DNA from: a virus
Length of the DNA: 49,579 nt
IMG/VR virus record: IMGVR_UViG_3300021354_000001
Span: 64,067-113,645 of that record
Direction: 5' to 3' (one strand)
Below the pieces are notes generated by a model that saw nothing but the letters and a program-made list of their open reading frames with translations, searched no databases and was not told where the DNA came from. The stretch's first letter is position 1, and each line of letters begins with the position of its first letter. Positions 27,040 through 34,064 of the stretch are shown here, piece by piece. A program made the translations under genes and the position numbers.

Positions 27040-28056
27040 ATGAAGGATTTAAAATTTATCTGTGCCCAACCAGATGATACTTATTACACTTGGCAGGTAC
27101 ATGCTTGGTTAGAAAGTCTTAAGAATATTGGGCACTCAGATAAAGCTATTGTACTTGTGTACACTCCTAGCTTTAGACAGAAAAGTGATAAATGGCAAAA
27201 GATTGAAGACCTCTATCCAGAAGCAGAGTTTGCTTATTACAAGGATGGGGGGGAGGTCAGTCAGCTCTTAGGAACTTATATTCCTGTTCTGCGTCCTTAC
27301 AGTCTTATGAGATACTTCCAGGATAATCCTGAAATGTCTACAAAAGCTGTCTTCTATTGTGATTGTGATATATTATTTACAGATAAATTTAATGTAGATG
27401 CTTATATAGATGATGACACATGTTATCTCTCTGACACAAACAGCTACATAAATGCTTCATACTTTGATAGTAAGATAAAGGATGTGCTTCCTGATATGAT
27501 AGAAGCATATAAAAAGATTGATGTTTTAGAGCAGCTTGCTTCTAAAATTGGTATTTCAAGAAAGATAGCTGAGGCTAACAATAACAACTCAGGAGGAGCA
27601 CAATACTTCTTAAAGAATGTAGATGGTGCTTTCTGGGAAAAGGTGATGAAAGATTGTATAACAATACGTTTGTATTTACAAACTATAAATAAACAATATT
27701 TCGCAAATGAGAATAAAGGGTTTCAAAGCTGGTGTGCAGATATGTGGGGAGTGTTATGGAACCTTTGGTTGATAGAAAAAGAAACTAAAAATATACCTGA
27801 AATGGACTTTTCCTGGGCATCAGATCCAATTGAGAAGGTGCAAAAGCTTGGAATGTTCCACAATGCAGGTATAACTAGTAGAGACATGGATGGTTATCCT
27901 GCTTTTTACAAAGGGGCTTACCACACTGGTAAAGATCCATTTGAAGATACACATATGCTCACAGTGGCTAATGATGTAAATGCTAAAGGTAGAGGAACAC
28001 ATTACTATGTCACAAAACTTATTGAATTAAAAAACAAATATAATTTAAATTACTAA
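27040..28056 (+). CDS. Putative GT-A glycosyltransferase
   Basis: 338 residues. Begins MKDLKFICAQPDDTYYTWQ and contains a DxD-type metal/nucleotide-sugar motif in FYCDCDILF near residue 105, then LGMFHNAG near 270 and AYHTGKDPF near 290. The layout recalls transferases of the peptidyl-Ser/hydroxyproline glycosyltransferase type, which act on low-complexity extracellular proteins. It is flanked on both sides by genes encoding Thr-rich tails, so those tails are natural candidate acceptors. Exact sugar and acceptor unknown. No signal peptide or membrane helix, hence cytoplasmic action before assembly. Confidence 0.7.
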   Translation: MKDLKFICAQPDDTYYTWQVHAWLESLKNIGHSDKAIVLVYTPSFRQKSDKWQKIEDLYPEAEFAYYKDGGEVSQLLGTYIPVLRPYSLMRYFQDNPEMSTKAVFYCDCDILFTDKFNVDAYIDDDTCYLSDTNSYINASYFDSKIKDVLPDMIEAYKKIDVLEQLASKIGISRKIAEANNNNSGGAQYFLKNVDGAFWEKVMKDCITIRLYLQTINKQYFANENKGFQSWCADMWGVLWNLWLIEKETKNIPEMDFSWASDPIEKVQKLGMFHNAGITSRDMDGYPAFYKGAYHTGKDPFEDTHMLTVANDVNAKGRGTHYYVTKLIELKNKYNLNY

Positions 28057-28058
28057 TT

Positions 28059-28301
28059 ATGGCCCAAAATAATAATCGCCCTCTCAAAGCTTATGTACGC
28101 TTTGATGGTACTGGAAGAATAGTTCCAAGCAGCCTAATTTTACGGAGAAAGAAACCAAAGGTGGGTAAATGGGTAGAAATTCCAGCTTATGAATGCTGCA
28201 ATTATGTTCCTACAACAACCACTACAAGTACAAGTAGTACAACAACAACCACTACCACAACTGCTACTCCTACCACTACAACAACAACAACTGTACTTTA
28301 A
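28059..28301 (+). CDS. Docking-module protein type B with Thr tail
   Basis: 80 residues. The N-terminal ~47 residues (LKAYVRFDGTGRIVPSSL, then KVGKWVEIPAYECCN) are paralogous to the next gene and to the start of the 323-aa gene at 31242. The remainder is a Thr-rich tail with a few Ser, Ala and Pro residues, ending in VL. The conserved Cys-Cys of ECCN could form a disulfide or bind metal. Starts 2 nt after the glycosyltransferase. Virion role inferred. Confidence 0.72.
   Translation: MAQNNNRPLKAYVRFDGTGRIVPSSLILRRKKPKVGKWVEIPAYECCNYVPTTTTTSTSSTTTTTTTTATPTTTTTTTVL
28210..28295 (+). repeat. ACN triplet repeat coding a Thr tail
   Basis: ACA/ACC/ACT-rich stretch with AGT interruptions, encoding the tail of the docking-module protein at 28059. 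Fourth such tail in the window. Confidence 0.8.
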
Positions 28302-28313
28302 AATTAAATAAAA

Positions 28314-28739
28314 ATGGCAAATAGCAATAATAGATTAAAAGCATATGTACGTTATGATGGTACAGGACGTGTTATAGCAGGTAGTTTAATTCTACAAAGA
28401 TCCAAACCAAAGATTGGTAACTGGCATGAGATTCCTGCACATGAGTGTTGTAATCCTGCTCCTACAGTACTATTATTTAGTCCAAATCTTCCTTATTCAT
28501 ATCCTGCTGTAACTATCTATTGTGATGAAGTGAATGTAGCTTATGCATATGTACAAGATAATACAGAGATTACAACTATAGATCAATTAGTAGAAGCACT
28601 TAATGCAAATGAAAATACTCGTGCATTTGGAACATATTCAAACGCAGGACCAGGAGGTCTTCAATTAACAGTTCCATTATCAGTTAAGAATAACTTATGT
28701 CCTAATGGAATTTTAACGTTTTCATCTCAAGCAGACTAA
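28314..28739 (+). CDS. Docking-module protein type B with globular payload
   Basis: 141 residues. The first ~47 residues (LKAYVRYDGTGRVIAGSL, KIGNWHEIPAHECCN) repeat the module of the preceding gene. They are followed by a ~90-residue domain (TVLLFSPNLPYSYPAVTIY, then TTIDQLVEALNAN, ending ILTFSSQ) that I do not recognise. Its mix of beta-strands and one helix suggests a small globular display domain. It lies between the Thr-tailed paralogue and the Dps-like gene. Confidence 0.7.
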   Translation: MANSNNRLKAYVRYDGTGRVIAGSLILQRSKPKIGNWHEIPAHECCNPAPTVLLFSPNLPYSYPAVTIYCDEVNVAYAYVQDNTEITTIDQLVEALNANENTRAFGTYSNAGPGGLQLTVPLSVKNNLCPNGILTFSSQAD

Positions 28740-28754
28740 TAAAAACCAAATAAA

Positions 28755-29180
28755 ATGGCAATCAAATCACTATTTCCTGATGAAATGATGGAAAATGCAA
28801 TAGGAAATGCACTTACACTAGAAACAATTTCTGGTAAGCTGTCATATTTCTATGAGCAATTACATCTATTACATTTCCAAACTACATCATTTGCTGAGCA
28901 CGAAGCTTTAGGTAAAATATATGATAAGGTGGGAGATTTTCAAGATGAGATTGTTGAGAAAATTATGGGTTATTCAGGAAGAAGAATCAAAGCATATAAA
29001 ATTGATGTTTTAAAAGATTATTCTTCAGGTGCACCCAATCAAGTGGTAAAAGAATTAGTTTCTTTTGCTAAACAGTTAGAAGAATTTGGAGAGGCTAATA
29101 ACATGCCTGATATTGAAAATGTAGCACAATCCCTATCTGGAGAAGCTGCTCAAACTTTATATCGTCTAACATTGTCTTAA
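28755..29180 (+). CDS. Dps-like ferritin-fold protein
   Basis: 141 helical residues. His37, His49, Asp64 and Glu68 reproduce the spacing of the Dps ferroxidase ligands (H-x11-H-x14-D-x3-E), within LHLLHFQTTSFAEHEALG and DFQDEIVEK. The acidic residue four positions after the second His in classical Dps is Gly53 here, so the site is close but not identical. Dps proteins oxidise Fe(II) with peroxide at subunit interfaces and protect DNA. A phage copy in the late cluster could protect DNA or act as a structural shell protein. Related phage proteins are sometimes labelled DUF5856 (from memory). No signal peptide. The next gene starts at the base after the stop. Confidence 0.72.
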   Translation: MAIKSLFPDEMMENAIGNALTLETISGKLSYFYEQLHLLHFQTTSFAEHEALGKIYDKVGDFQDEIVEKIMGYSGRRIKAYKIDVLKDYSSGAPNQVVKELVSFAKQLEEFGEANNMPDIENVAQSLSGEAAQTLYRLTLS

Positions 29181-29465
29181 ATGCAATTAAGTAAAAAGTT
29201 TTTCCCAGAGGTGATGCAAGATAATGAAACAACTTATTTTGCTCACCTTTTTGGAATTATAGATTCTATTGATGAACTTTCTACATTAGAAATAACTAAA
29301 AATCCTTCAGCATATCACTTTAGGTTGGCAGCATCTCTTCCAAAATATAATGAGATGCTATTAGAAGAGATATTAAAGCTTCACAACATCTTCCAGATAC
29401 ACATTGATATGAGTAAGAGTATTAAAAGCTCTGCTACAATAGTGTTTGAAATCGAATTAAACTAA
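29181..29465 (+). CDS. Hypothetical protein, 94 aa
   Basis: Unrecognised. It begins MQLSKKFFPEVMQDNE, similar in style to the start of the Dps-like protein (SLFPDEMMENAIG), so the two may share a short N-terminal attachment motif, but the rest differs. Mixed helix and strand, no Cys, no signal. It abuts the Dps-like gene with no gap, suggesting a joint function or complex. Confidence 0.65.
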   Translation: MQLSKKFFPEVMQDNETTYFAHLFGIIDSIDELSTLEITKNPSAYHFRLAASLPKYNEMLLEEILKLHNIFQIHIDMSKSIKSSATIVFEIELN

Positions 29466-29470
29466 AAAAT

Positions 29471-30358
29471 ATGCCTACATTTATTAAAACAGGATTTTGG
29501 GAGAAAGTAGCTAAAGGTTACAAAGGTTGGTTAAATCTTGATGATTTAATTCATTCTATTGCTAATACAAGTTCATCTAGTAGTAATTTTCCTACAGTAC
29601 AAAAAGAAACAGAAGTATTTAATGATGTTACATTAGCTGGTATAGATATACCAACATATACTAGCATATATTCTACTTCTTTTTTATTTCCAAACTTAAC
29701 AAATGTAATAGATGGTATAAATATTAGTTCAAATAATTCAGATAATTTTCAACTTTTAGATTTTCCAAATCTTGAAACTATTAATGGTAGTTTTTATATG
29801 GATACATCTTCATTAAGAGTATTAAATGTTCCAAAATTAAGTTTTATAAAAAATGCTTTTCAAGTTAGTAATAATTACGTTATGTCAGCATTAGCTCTTT
29901 CTAGTTTAATCACTTTAGGTGATGATCCTTACAGTGATGCTTTTCGTATAGAGAGTTGTAGCGATATAGTAACTATAAACCTATCTAATTTAACCACTGT
30001 AATTGGATTAATTAATATTAATGATTTACAATCTTTAACCACTCTTAATACATCTAGTTTAGAAAGTGTACGAGGTAGTATTATAATAACATATTGTCCT
30101 AATTTAAATACAATTAATTTACCAAACCTTAATACTTTTCTTCCCCCATCAGCTCCAACATTTGATGTTGGTTATAATGGATTAACAGAAACATGCATAA
30201 ATGCATTATTAGCTAAACTTGTAGAAATTGCAACAGTTTATATTACTGTTGATTGGATAATTAAAATGGAAGGAGGAACAAATGCTGCTCCTTCTGGTCA
30301 AGGTATATTAGATGTAGCTACATTAGAAAGCAAGGGTTGCACTGTAACCACAAACTAA
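29471..30358 (+). CDS. Leucine-rich-repeat-like display protein
   Basis: 295 residues. The N-terminal ~30 residues (TFIKTGFWEKVAKGYKGWLNLDDLI) form a separate module. From about residue 60 a repeat of ~22-25 residues with the pattern (F/L)PNLxxxxGxxx(I/L)xx can be followed (FPNLETINGSF, VPKLSFIKNAF, LSNLTTVIGLI, LPNLNTF). This is like BspA-type LRRs or the receptor L-domain, and forms a curved solenoid for protein or glycan binding. No signal peptide, so phage-structural rather than secreted. A host-surface adhesin role is inferred. Confidence 0.65.
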   Translation: MPTFIKTGFWEKVAKGYKGWLNLDDLIHSIANTSSSSSNFPTVQKETEVFNDVTLAGIDIPTYTSIYSTSFLFPNLTNVIDGINISSNNSDNFQLLDFPNLETINGSFYMDTSSLRVLNVPKLSFIKNAFQVSNNYVMSALALSSLITLGDDPYSDAFRIESCSDIVTINLSNLTTVIGLININDLQSLTTLNTSSLESVRGSIIITYCPNLNTINLPNLNTFLPPSAPTFDVGYNGLTETCINALLAKLVEIATVYITVDWIIKMEGGTNAAPSGQGILDVATLESKGCTVTTN

Positions 30359-30360
30359 AT

Positions 30361-30392
30361 TTGGAAAATTAAAATAGTTTTCCCTATCTTTG
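30361..30392 (+). promoter_or_regulatory. Bacteroidota-type late promoter
   Basis: TTTGG (TTG 30361-30363) and TATCTTTG (30385-30392), 21-nt spacer, followed by a short leader to the ATG at 30418. The sequence TTTGGAAAATTAAAATAG resembles the promoter at 19222. Confidence 0.75.
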
Positions 30393-30417
30393 TAATTAAA
30401 CCAAAAAAATAAATTAT

Positions 30418-30672
30418 ATGTCAGAAGTAGTAAATGAAAAACCAGCATTTGATCCAAATAAGAAATACACATGGTCAATGGATACAGAATTTGTATTAAG
30501 TGGTAGTGAGTTTGGTCTTGTTTTAAATGCTTTACGTAGCATAGTTAGTACACCAGAAGCTCAATCTATCTTCTTAGCTAATAAAGCTGTAGATATGATT
30601 GAAACAACTCTTGGAAAAGCAATTGAAGCTGGTAGTGTTCAAGAAATAGTTGAGAACAAAGCAAGTTTATAA
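30418..30672 (+). CDS. Hypothetical protein, 84 aa
   Basis: Unrecognised. Acidic, with a polar N terminus (VNEKPAFDPNKKYTWSMD) and a helical body (LVLNALRSIVS, ANKAVDMIETTL). First gene after its own promoter, leading the Lys-rich peptide genes. Because its partners are strongly basic, a chaperone-like or charge-balancing role is possible but speculative. Confidence 0.65.
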   Translation: MSEVVNEKPAFDPNKKYTWSMDTEFVLSGSEFGLVLNALRSIVSTPEAQSIFLANKAVDMIETTLGKAIEAGSVQEIVENKASL

Positions 30673-30690
30673 AAAATTAAAAACATTAAT

Positions 30691-30888
30691 ATGGCAACAG
30701 TTAAAAAGTCTGGAGGTAGTCTTTCAGGATTAAAAGCTTCTAATAAGCGTGTAGGTCCTGTAGATCCTAAAGGTGCTTGGACTAAGGTTCAAAAGAAAAC
30801 ATTAGCACATGCTAAAGGAAAAGCTAAGCTTACACCTGATAAAGAGTTAGGTGCTACAAAAATGAAAAGTAAAGCTAAAAGTAAATAA
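30691..30888 (+). CDS. Lys-rich basic protein, 65 aa
   Basis: Starts MATVKKSGGSLSGLKAS and ends KMKSKAKSK. Very high Lys content and no hydrophobic core. Belongs to the family of small basic proteins that begin MA(T/S)xKK in this cluster; probably binds DNA inside the capsid or is a disordered virion component (inference). Confidence 0.65.
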   Translation: MATVKKSGGSLSGLKASNKRVGPVDPKGAWTKVQKKTLAHAKGKAKLTPDKELGATKMKSKAKSK

Positions 30889-30890
30889 TC

Positions 30891-31049
30891 ATGGCTACCG
30901 CTAAGAAAGATAAAAAATGGATTCAAAAGGCTGTAAATCCTGCACATAAGGGATTTTGCACACCCCTTTCTAAAGCTACATGTACTCCTAAAAGGAAAGC
31001 ATTAGCTAAGACATTCAAAGCAATGGGTAGAGCTAGAAAAGCAAGCTAA
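30891..31049 (+). CDS. Lys-rich basic protein with two Cys, 52 aa
   Basis: Starts MATAKKDKKWIQKAVNPAH, contains GFCTPLSKATCTPKRK and ends MGRARKAS. The paired cysteines eight residues apart could bind metal or form a disulfide. Its TAA overlaps the next ATG (TAATG). It follows the preceding basic gene by 2 nt. Confidence 0.65.
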   Translation: MATAKKDKKWIQKAVNPAHKGFCTPLSKATCTPKRKALAKTFKAMGRARKAS

Positions 31050-31240
31050 TGATATTTGAACCTCAAAATAGGGTGGAAGTTAGTACACCTAAAGGTGATG
31101 GAATAATATGGATGGTTATAGATTATGGTCATGAGACAGATACAATTTACACAGTGATTATAAATGACACTGGTGAATTCTGGCAATTTACTCATAAGAA
31201 TATTAGAGCTAAAAAAAATATAACATTTAATAGAAAATAA
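31049..31240 (+). CDS. Small beta-barrel-like protein, 63 aa
   Basis: Begins MIFEPQNRVEVSTPKGDG. Alternating hydrophobic strands (GIIWMVIDYG, IYTVIINDTGEFWQF) suggest a small SH3-like barrel. Coupled by one-base overlap to the preceding gene and followed after 1 nt by the LCIB-like gene. Function unknown. Confidence 0.6.
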   Translation: MIFEPQNRVEVSTPKGDGIIWMVIDYGHETDTIYTVIINDTGEFWQFTHKNIRAKKNITFNRK

Positions 31241-31241
31241 A

Positions 31242-32213
31242 ATGAGTAGAAATCCAAAGTTAAAACCTTATGCAAGATTTTTAAAAAATAATGAAATAGT
31301 ATCAGGAAGTCTTGGTTTATACACTCATGCTCCTACTGTTGGTATTTGGAAGGAAGTTCAACCAATTGAATATTTTAATAAAACTACTAAACATTATAGT
31401 GAGGTAGTTAATGCTACATATCCAAATGCTTTATTAGCTAACAATGTTGCTTATAAATTAGTAAGTTTTCTTGATGGTTTAGGTGCTGATGCATATAATA
31501 CTGTTTTGAATTCTACAGTTTGTTCAGATGATGTTAATGCTTCTGAGTTTGCTAATATATTTAACATAGGTCAAAATCCTCCAGCATTAAATAACTATCT
31601 TGGACCATTTATGGGTGGTGGACTTGCTGGATATCCTCACACAGGTATATTAGGAGCACAAGCTTGGCAAAGTCACACTACATCAGATGATAATGCAAAT
31701 GGACCATTATTATTAATTAACATGCCTCATATAGGAATTACACAACAAGCTGACCTTATTGCAGCTAATGATAATGTAGGTAGAATGTTAAGAAGAGGTA
31801 AGAGTTCTGCTACAGCTGATAATACATGTGGAGCTGTTGCTACAGCTATTGCTGATGCAATTACATTAAATGGTGTTGCACCAGTGGCTACAAATGCTCC
31901 TTTTGTAAACAATTATCAAAGATATCAACTTGCATTAATTGTTTATGCTTCTTATACTTATTATAATACACATACATATTCACAGAATATGATTCAAGCT
32001 ACAGAACTTATAAGAGTTGCAAGTTATAATATATTACATAATACAATTATTCCTGCATTAGGATCTGTAAACAATTTATATTTGTTTAGTGGTACATTTA
32101 TTAATGCTGATGATGGTTATTCTGCATTTATTAATATTAATTCATTAGAAGTAAGAACTGGATCAACTTGGACATCTCTTACAACAAGTTTTTTAAATTT
32201 TGTAAATGGCTAG
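31242..32213 (+). CDS. Docking module fused to LCIB-like (carbonic-anhydrase family) domain
   Basis: 323 residues. Residues 1-46 (LKPYARFLKNNEIVSGSL, VGIWKEVQPIEYFN) repeat the type B docking module of the genes at 28059 and 28314. Residues ~50-210 resemble the LCIB C-terminal family, zinc enzymes related to beta-carbonic anhydrases. Cys94 with an adjacent acid and Asn (VCSDDVNA), a GGGLAGYPHTG loop at 125-135, His163 in PHIGI, RRGK at 184-187, and Cys196 in TCGA would supply the Cys-His-Cys zinc site and the Asp/Arg pair. The remaining ~110 residues are unassigned. If active it would interconvert CO2 and bicarbonate; catalysis is not shown, and a binding-only descendant is possible. Family assignment is by motif from memory. 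Confidence 0.65.
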   Translation: MSRNPKLKPYARFLKNNEIVSGSLGLYTHAPTVGIWKEVQPIEYFNKTTKHYSEVVNATYPNALLANNVAYKLVSFLDGLGADAYNTVLNSTVCSDDVNASEFANIFNIGQNPPALNNYLGPFMGGGLAGYPHTGILGAQAWQSHTTSDDNANGPLLLINMPHIGITQQADLIAANDNVGRMLRRGKSSATADNTCGAVATAIADAITLNGVAPVATNAPFVNNYQRYQLALIVYASYTYYNTHTYSQNMIQATELIRVASYNILHNTIIPALGSVNNLYLFSGTFINADDGYSAFININSLEVRTGSTWTSLTTSFLNFVNG

Positions 32214-32613
32214 TATTAAAAAACCTGGTCCTTATAACCCACAGAAAGCAACAGCTTATGTAGGGAAAGGTGTTCTTAAGAATGGTGGTGGTATCACTCC
32301 TGTTCCTAATGGTCCTTTAGTTAAAAAGAAAGGAGAGTTTAAAGGAAGCACATTAAAAAATGGTGGATCTACACCTGCTTGGACTAGAAAAGAGGGTAAG
32401 AATCCAAAAGGTGGATTGAACGCTAAAGGAAGAGCTTCATACAATGCAGCTAATCCTGGTTCTCATCTTAAAGCTCCTCAACCAGAAGGTGGTCCTCGTA
32501 AGAGATCATTCTGTGCTAGGATGTCAGGAATGAAGAAGAAGCTTACAAGCTCTAAAACAGCTAATGATCCTAATTCACGCATAAATAAAAGTTTGAGAAA
32601 GTGGAAGTGCTAA
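32206..32613 (+). CDS. Basic protein of the MA(T/S)xKK family, 135 aa
   Basis: Starts MASIKKPGPYNPQKATAYV inside the last codons of the LCIB-like gene. Gly/Lys/Pro-rich, with repeated KNGG (LKNGGGITP, LKNGGSTP), and ends with a Cys-containing, strongly basic tail (SFCARMSGMKKKL, SRINKSLRKWKC). Probably disordered. Similar low-complexity basic proteins are frequent in Bacteroidota phage late regions. A capsid-interior or DNA-binding role is inferred. Confidence 0.65.
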   Translation: MASIKKPGPYNPQKATAYVGKGVLKNGGGITPVPNGPLVKKKGEFKGSTLKNGGSTPAWTRKEGKNPKGGLNAKGRASYNAANPGSHLKAPQPEGGPRKRSFCARMSGMKKKLTSSKTANDPNSRINKSLRKWKC

Positions 32614-33224
32614 TTAGTAATGAAAATAAACAAAAATACTTTTCTGAAAAACAAAAAGGAGGAGTTATTTATAAAATTACTAATAAGATAGATGGTAAGT
32701 TTTATATAGGAAGTACAAACAATCTGATAAAAAGATATTATACTCATATAAATCATATAAGAACTAATAAAAATACTTGTGTTAAACTAATTAGAGCAGT
32801 TAATAAACATGGAGAAGATAACTTTAAGTTTGAGATTATTTGTGAATGTTCTACAGAAGAAGTTCTTAAATTTGAACAGAAATATTTAGACAGCCTAAAG
32901 CCACATTATAATGTTGCTAAAATTGCTGGAAGTAATCTTGGAATTAAAAGAACACAAGAAGTTAAACTTAAAAAGTCAGTTTCCCAAAAAGAAAATTGGA
33001 AAGATGAGTCTTATAGAGTTAAACATCTAGAAAATTTATCAAAGAACTGGAAAAGTGGAACCAGTCATAAAATGGCTAAACTTACAGAAGAACAAGTAAT
33101 TCAAATTAAAAAACAATTATTAATTGGTCTTCTTCCTAAACAAGTTGCAGATACTCTTAAAGTAAGTTATTACTCTGTAAAAGATATTCATAGAGGAAAA
33201 ACTTGGAAAAATATAATTGTATGA
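32601..33224 (+). CDS. GIY-YIG homing-type endonuclease with C-terminal HTH
   Basis: 207 residues from a GTG that overlaps the previous gene by 13 nt; no in-frame ATG lies nearby. The GIY-YIG core is clear: GVIYKITNKIDGKFYIGST near residues 18-37, YYTHINHIR (catalytic Arg region), Glu in FKFEIICE and a closing EQKYLDSLKPHYN. The C-terminal ~50 residues (EEQVIQIKKQL, PKQVADTLKVSYYSV) form a helix-turn-helix of the type found in phage homing endonucleases. It makes site-specific DNA breaks that promote its own spread, and is probably a selfish insertion among the basic-protein genes. Overlaps the next gene by ATGA. Confidence 0.88.
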   Translation: MEVLISNENKQKYFSEKQKGGVIYKITNKIDGKFYIGSTNNLIKRYYTHINHIRTNKNTCVKLIRAVNKHGEDNFKFEIICECSTEEVLKFEQKYLDSLKPHYNVAKIAGSNLGIKRTQEVKLKKSVSQKENWKDESYRVKHLENLSKNWKSGTSHKMAKLTEEQVIQIKKQLLIGLLPKQVADTLKVSYYSVKDIHRGKTWKNIIV

Positions 33225-33361
33225 AAAAGAAAGTAAACAAATTAGGAGTTGAAAACTCCCTTTGGAATAACATAAGAGCTGCTAAAGGCTCTGGTAAGAA
33301 ACCTACAACACAAATGCTTAAGCAAGAAAAGAAAATTAAATTACAATCTAAAAAGAAATAA
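33221..33361 (+). CDS. Lys-rich basic peptide, 46 aa
   Basis: Starts MKKKVNKLGVENSLWNNIR and ends KIKLQSKKK. The ATG overlaps the endonuclease stop. Basic at both ends with a short central helix-like segment. Member of the local basic-peptide series by composition only. Confidence 0.58.
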   Translation: MKKKVNKLGVENSLWNNIRAAKGSGKKPTTQMLKQEKKIKLQSKKK

Positions 33362-33363
33362 AA

Positions 33364-33795
33364 ATGGCTACTGTTAAAAAATCAATGAAAAAAGCAGCTC
33401 CTAAGAAAATGATGGCTGCTCCTCAACAATCTGCTCCAATGCAAGCTCCTCCTATGGGTGGTCCAATGATGAAGAAAGGTGGTAAAATGAAAAAGGCACA
33501 AGATGGTACAAGTGTATCAGAATTCTTAGCAAAAAGAAAAGCTGCTTCTAAAGATAGTACACCAAAATATGATAGAGGTGAAGCTATGAAGAAGTATGGT
33601 ATTGCTAAAGGAGAAAGTCAAGCATCTAAAGATAGTACTTCTGCTGCATATGAACCTACTCGTGAAGCAGGTATGAAATCAATGGGATATAGTAAGAACA
33701 AACCTGCAGGTTATAAAGCAGGTGGTAAAATAGCTAAAGCTATGAAAGTGGTAAAAGCTGTTAAAGCTGTTAAAAAAGCAATTAAATCTAAATAA
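33364..33795 (+). CDS. Basic low-complexity protein with AQxG and GGKMKK motifs, 143 aa
   Basis: Starts MATVKKSMKKAAPKKMMAA, then a Pro/Met/Gln region (MQAPPMGGPMM), KKGGKMKKAQDG, two copies of SKDST, and YKAGGKIAKAMK towards the Lys/Ala/Val-rich C terminus. The Lys/Ala/Pro composition resembles histone H1-like phage proteins. It shares AQxG, (A/Q/K)DSx and (A/G)GGK elements with the next three genes, which suggests serial duplication. Probably DNA-binding or a disordered virion component. Confidence 0.65.
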   Translation: MATVKKSMKKAAPKKMMAAPQQSAPMQAPPMGGPMMKKGGKMKKAQDGTSVSEFLAKRKAASKDSTPKYDRGEAMKKYGIAKGESQASKDSTSAAYEPTREAGMKSMGYSKNKPAGYKAGGKIAKAMKVVKAVKAVKKAIKSK

Positions 33796-33797
33796 TT

Positions 33798-34043
33798 ATG
33801 GCAACTATTAAGAAGCTTGCAAAAGCACAAATGGGAAAAGATGTTCCTAAAGACAAAGCTAGAACAGAAATGGGTGATCTTGTTGATAGAAAAGAATTCT
33901 TAAAAAGACAAGATTCTATGGCTGATAATCTAGATAGACTATCTGGGAAAGGTAAATATGCTCCTAAAGCTAATCCTGCTATCAATAACAAACCTGTTGT
34001 TAAAAAACCTATGAAAATGGGTGGTAAAATGAAAAAGAAATAA
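33798..34043 (+). CDS. Basic protein of the same family, 81 aa
   Basis: Starts MATIKKLAKAQMGKDVP, contains RQDSMADNLDRL and ends KMGGKMKKK. The N-terminal KAQMG and C-terminal GGKMKKK align by eye with the flanking genes. Two nucleotides separate it from the previous gene. Confidence 0.62.
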   Translation: MATIKKLAKAQMGKDVPKDKARTEMGDLVDRKEFLKRQDSMADNLDRLSGKGKYAPKANPAINNKPVVKKPMKMGGKMKKK

Positions 34044-34064
34044 AAACTAATAAAATTAATTAAT

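Noticed and set aside
32601-33224. Group I intron around the GIY-YIG gene
   Set aside because: The flanking genes are intact and overlapping, so there is no room for intron RNA.
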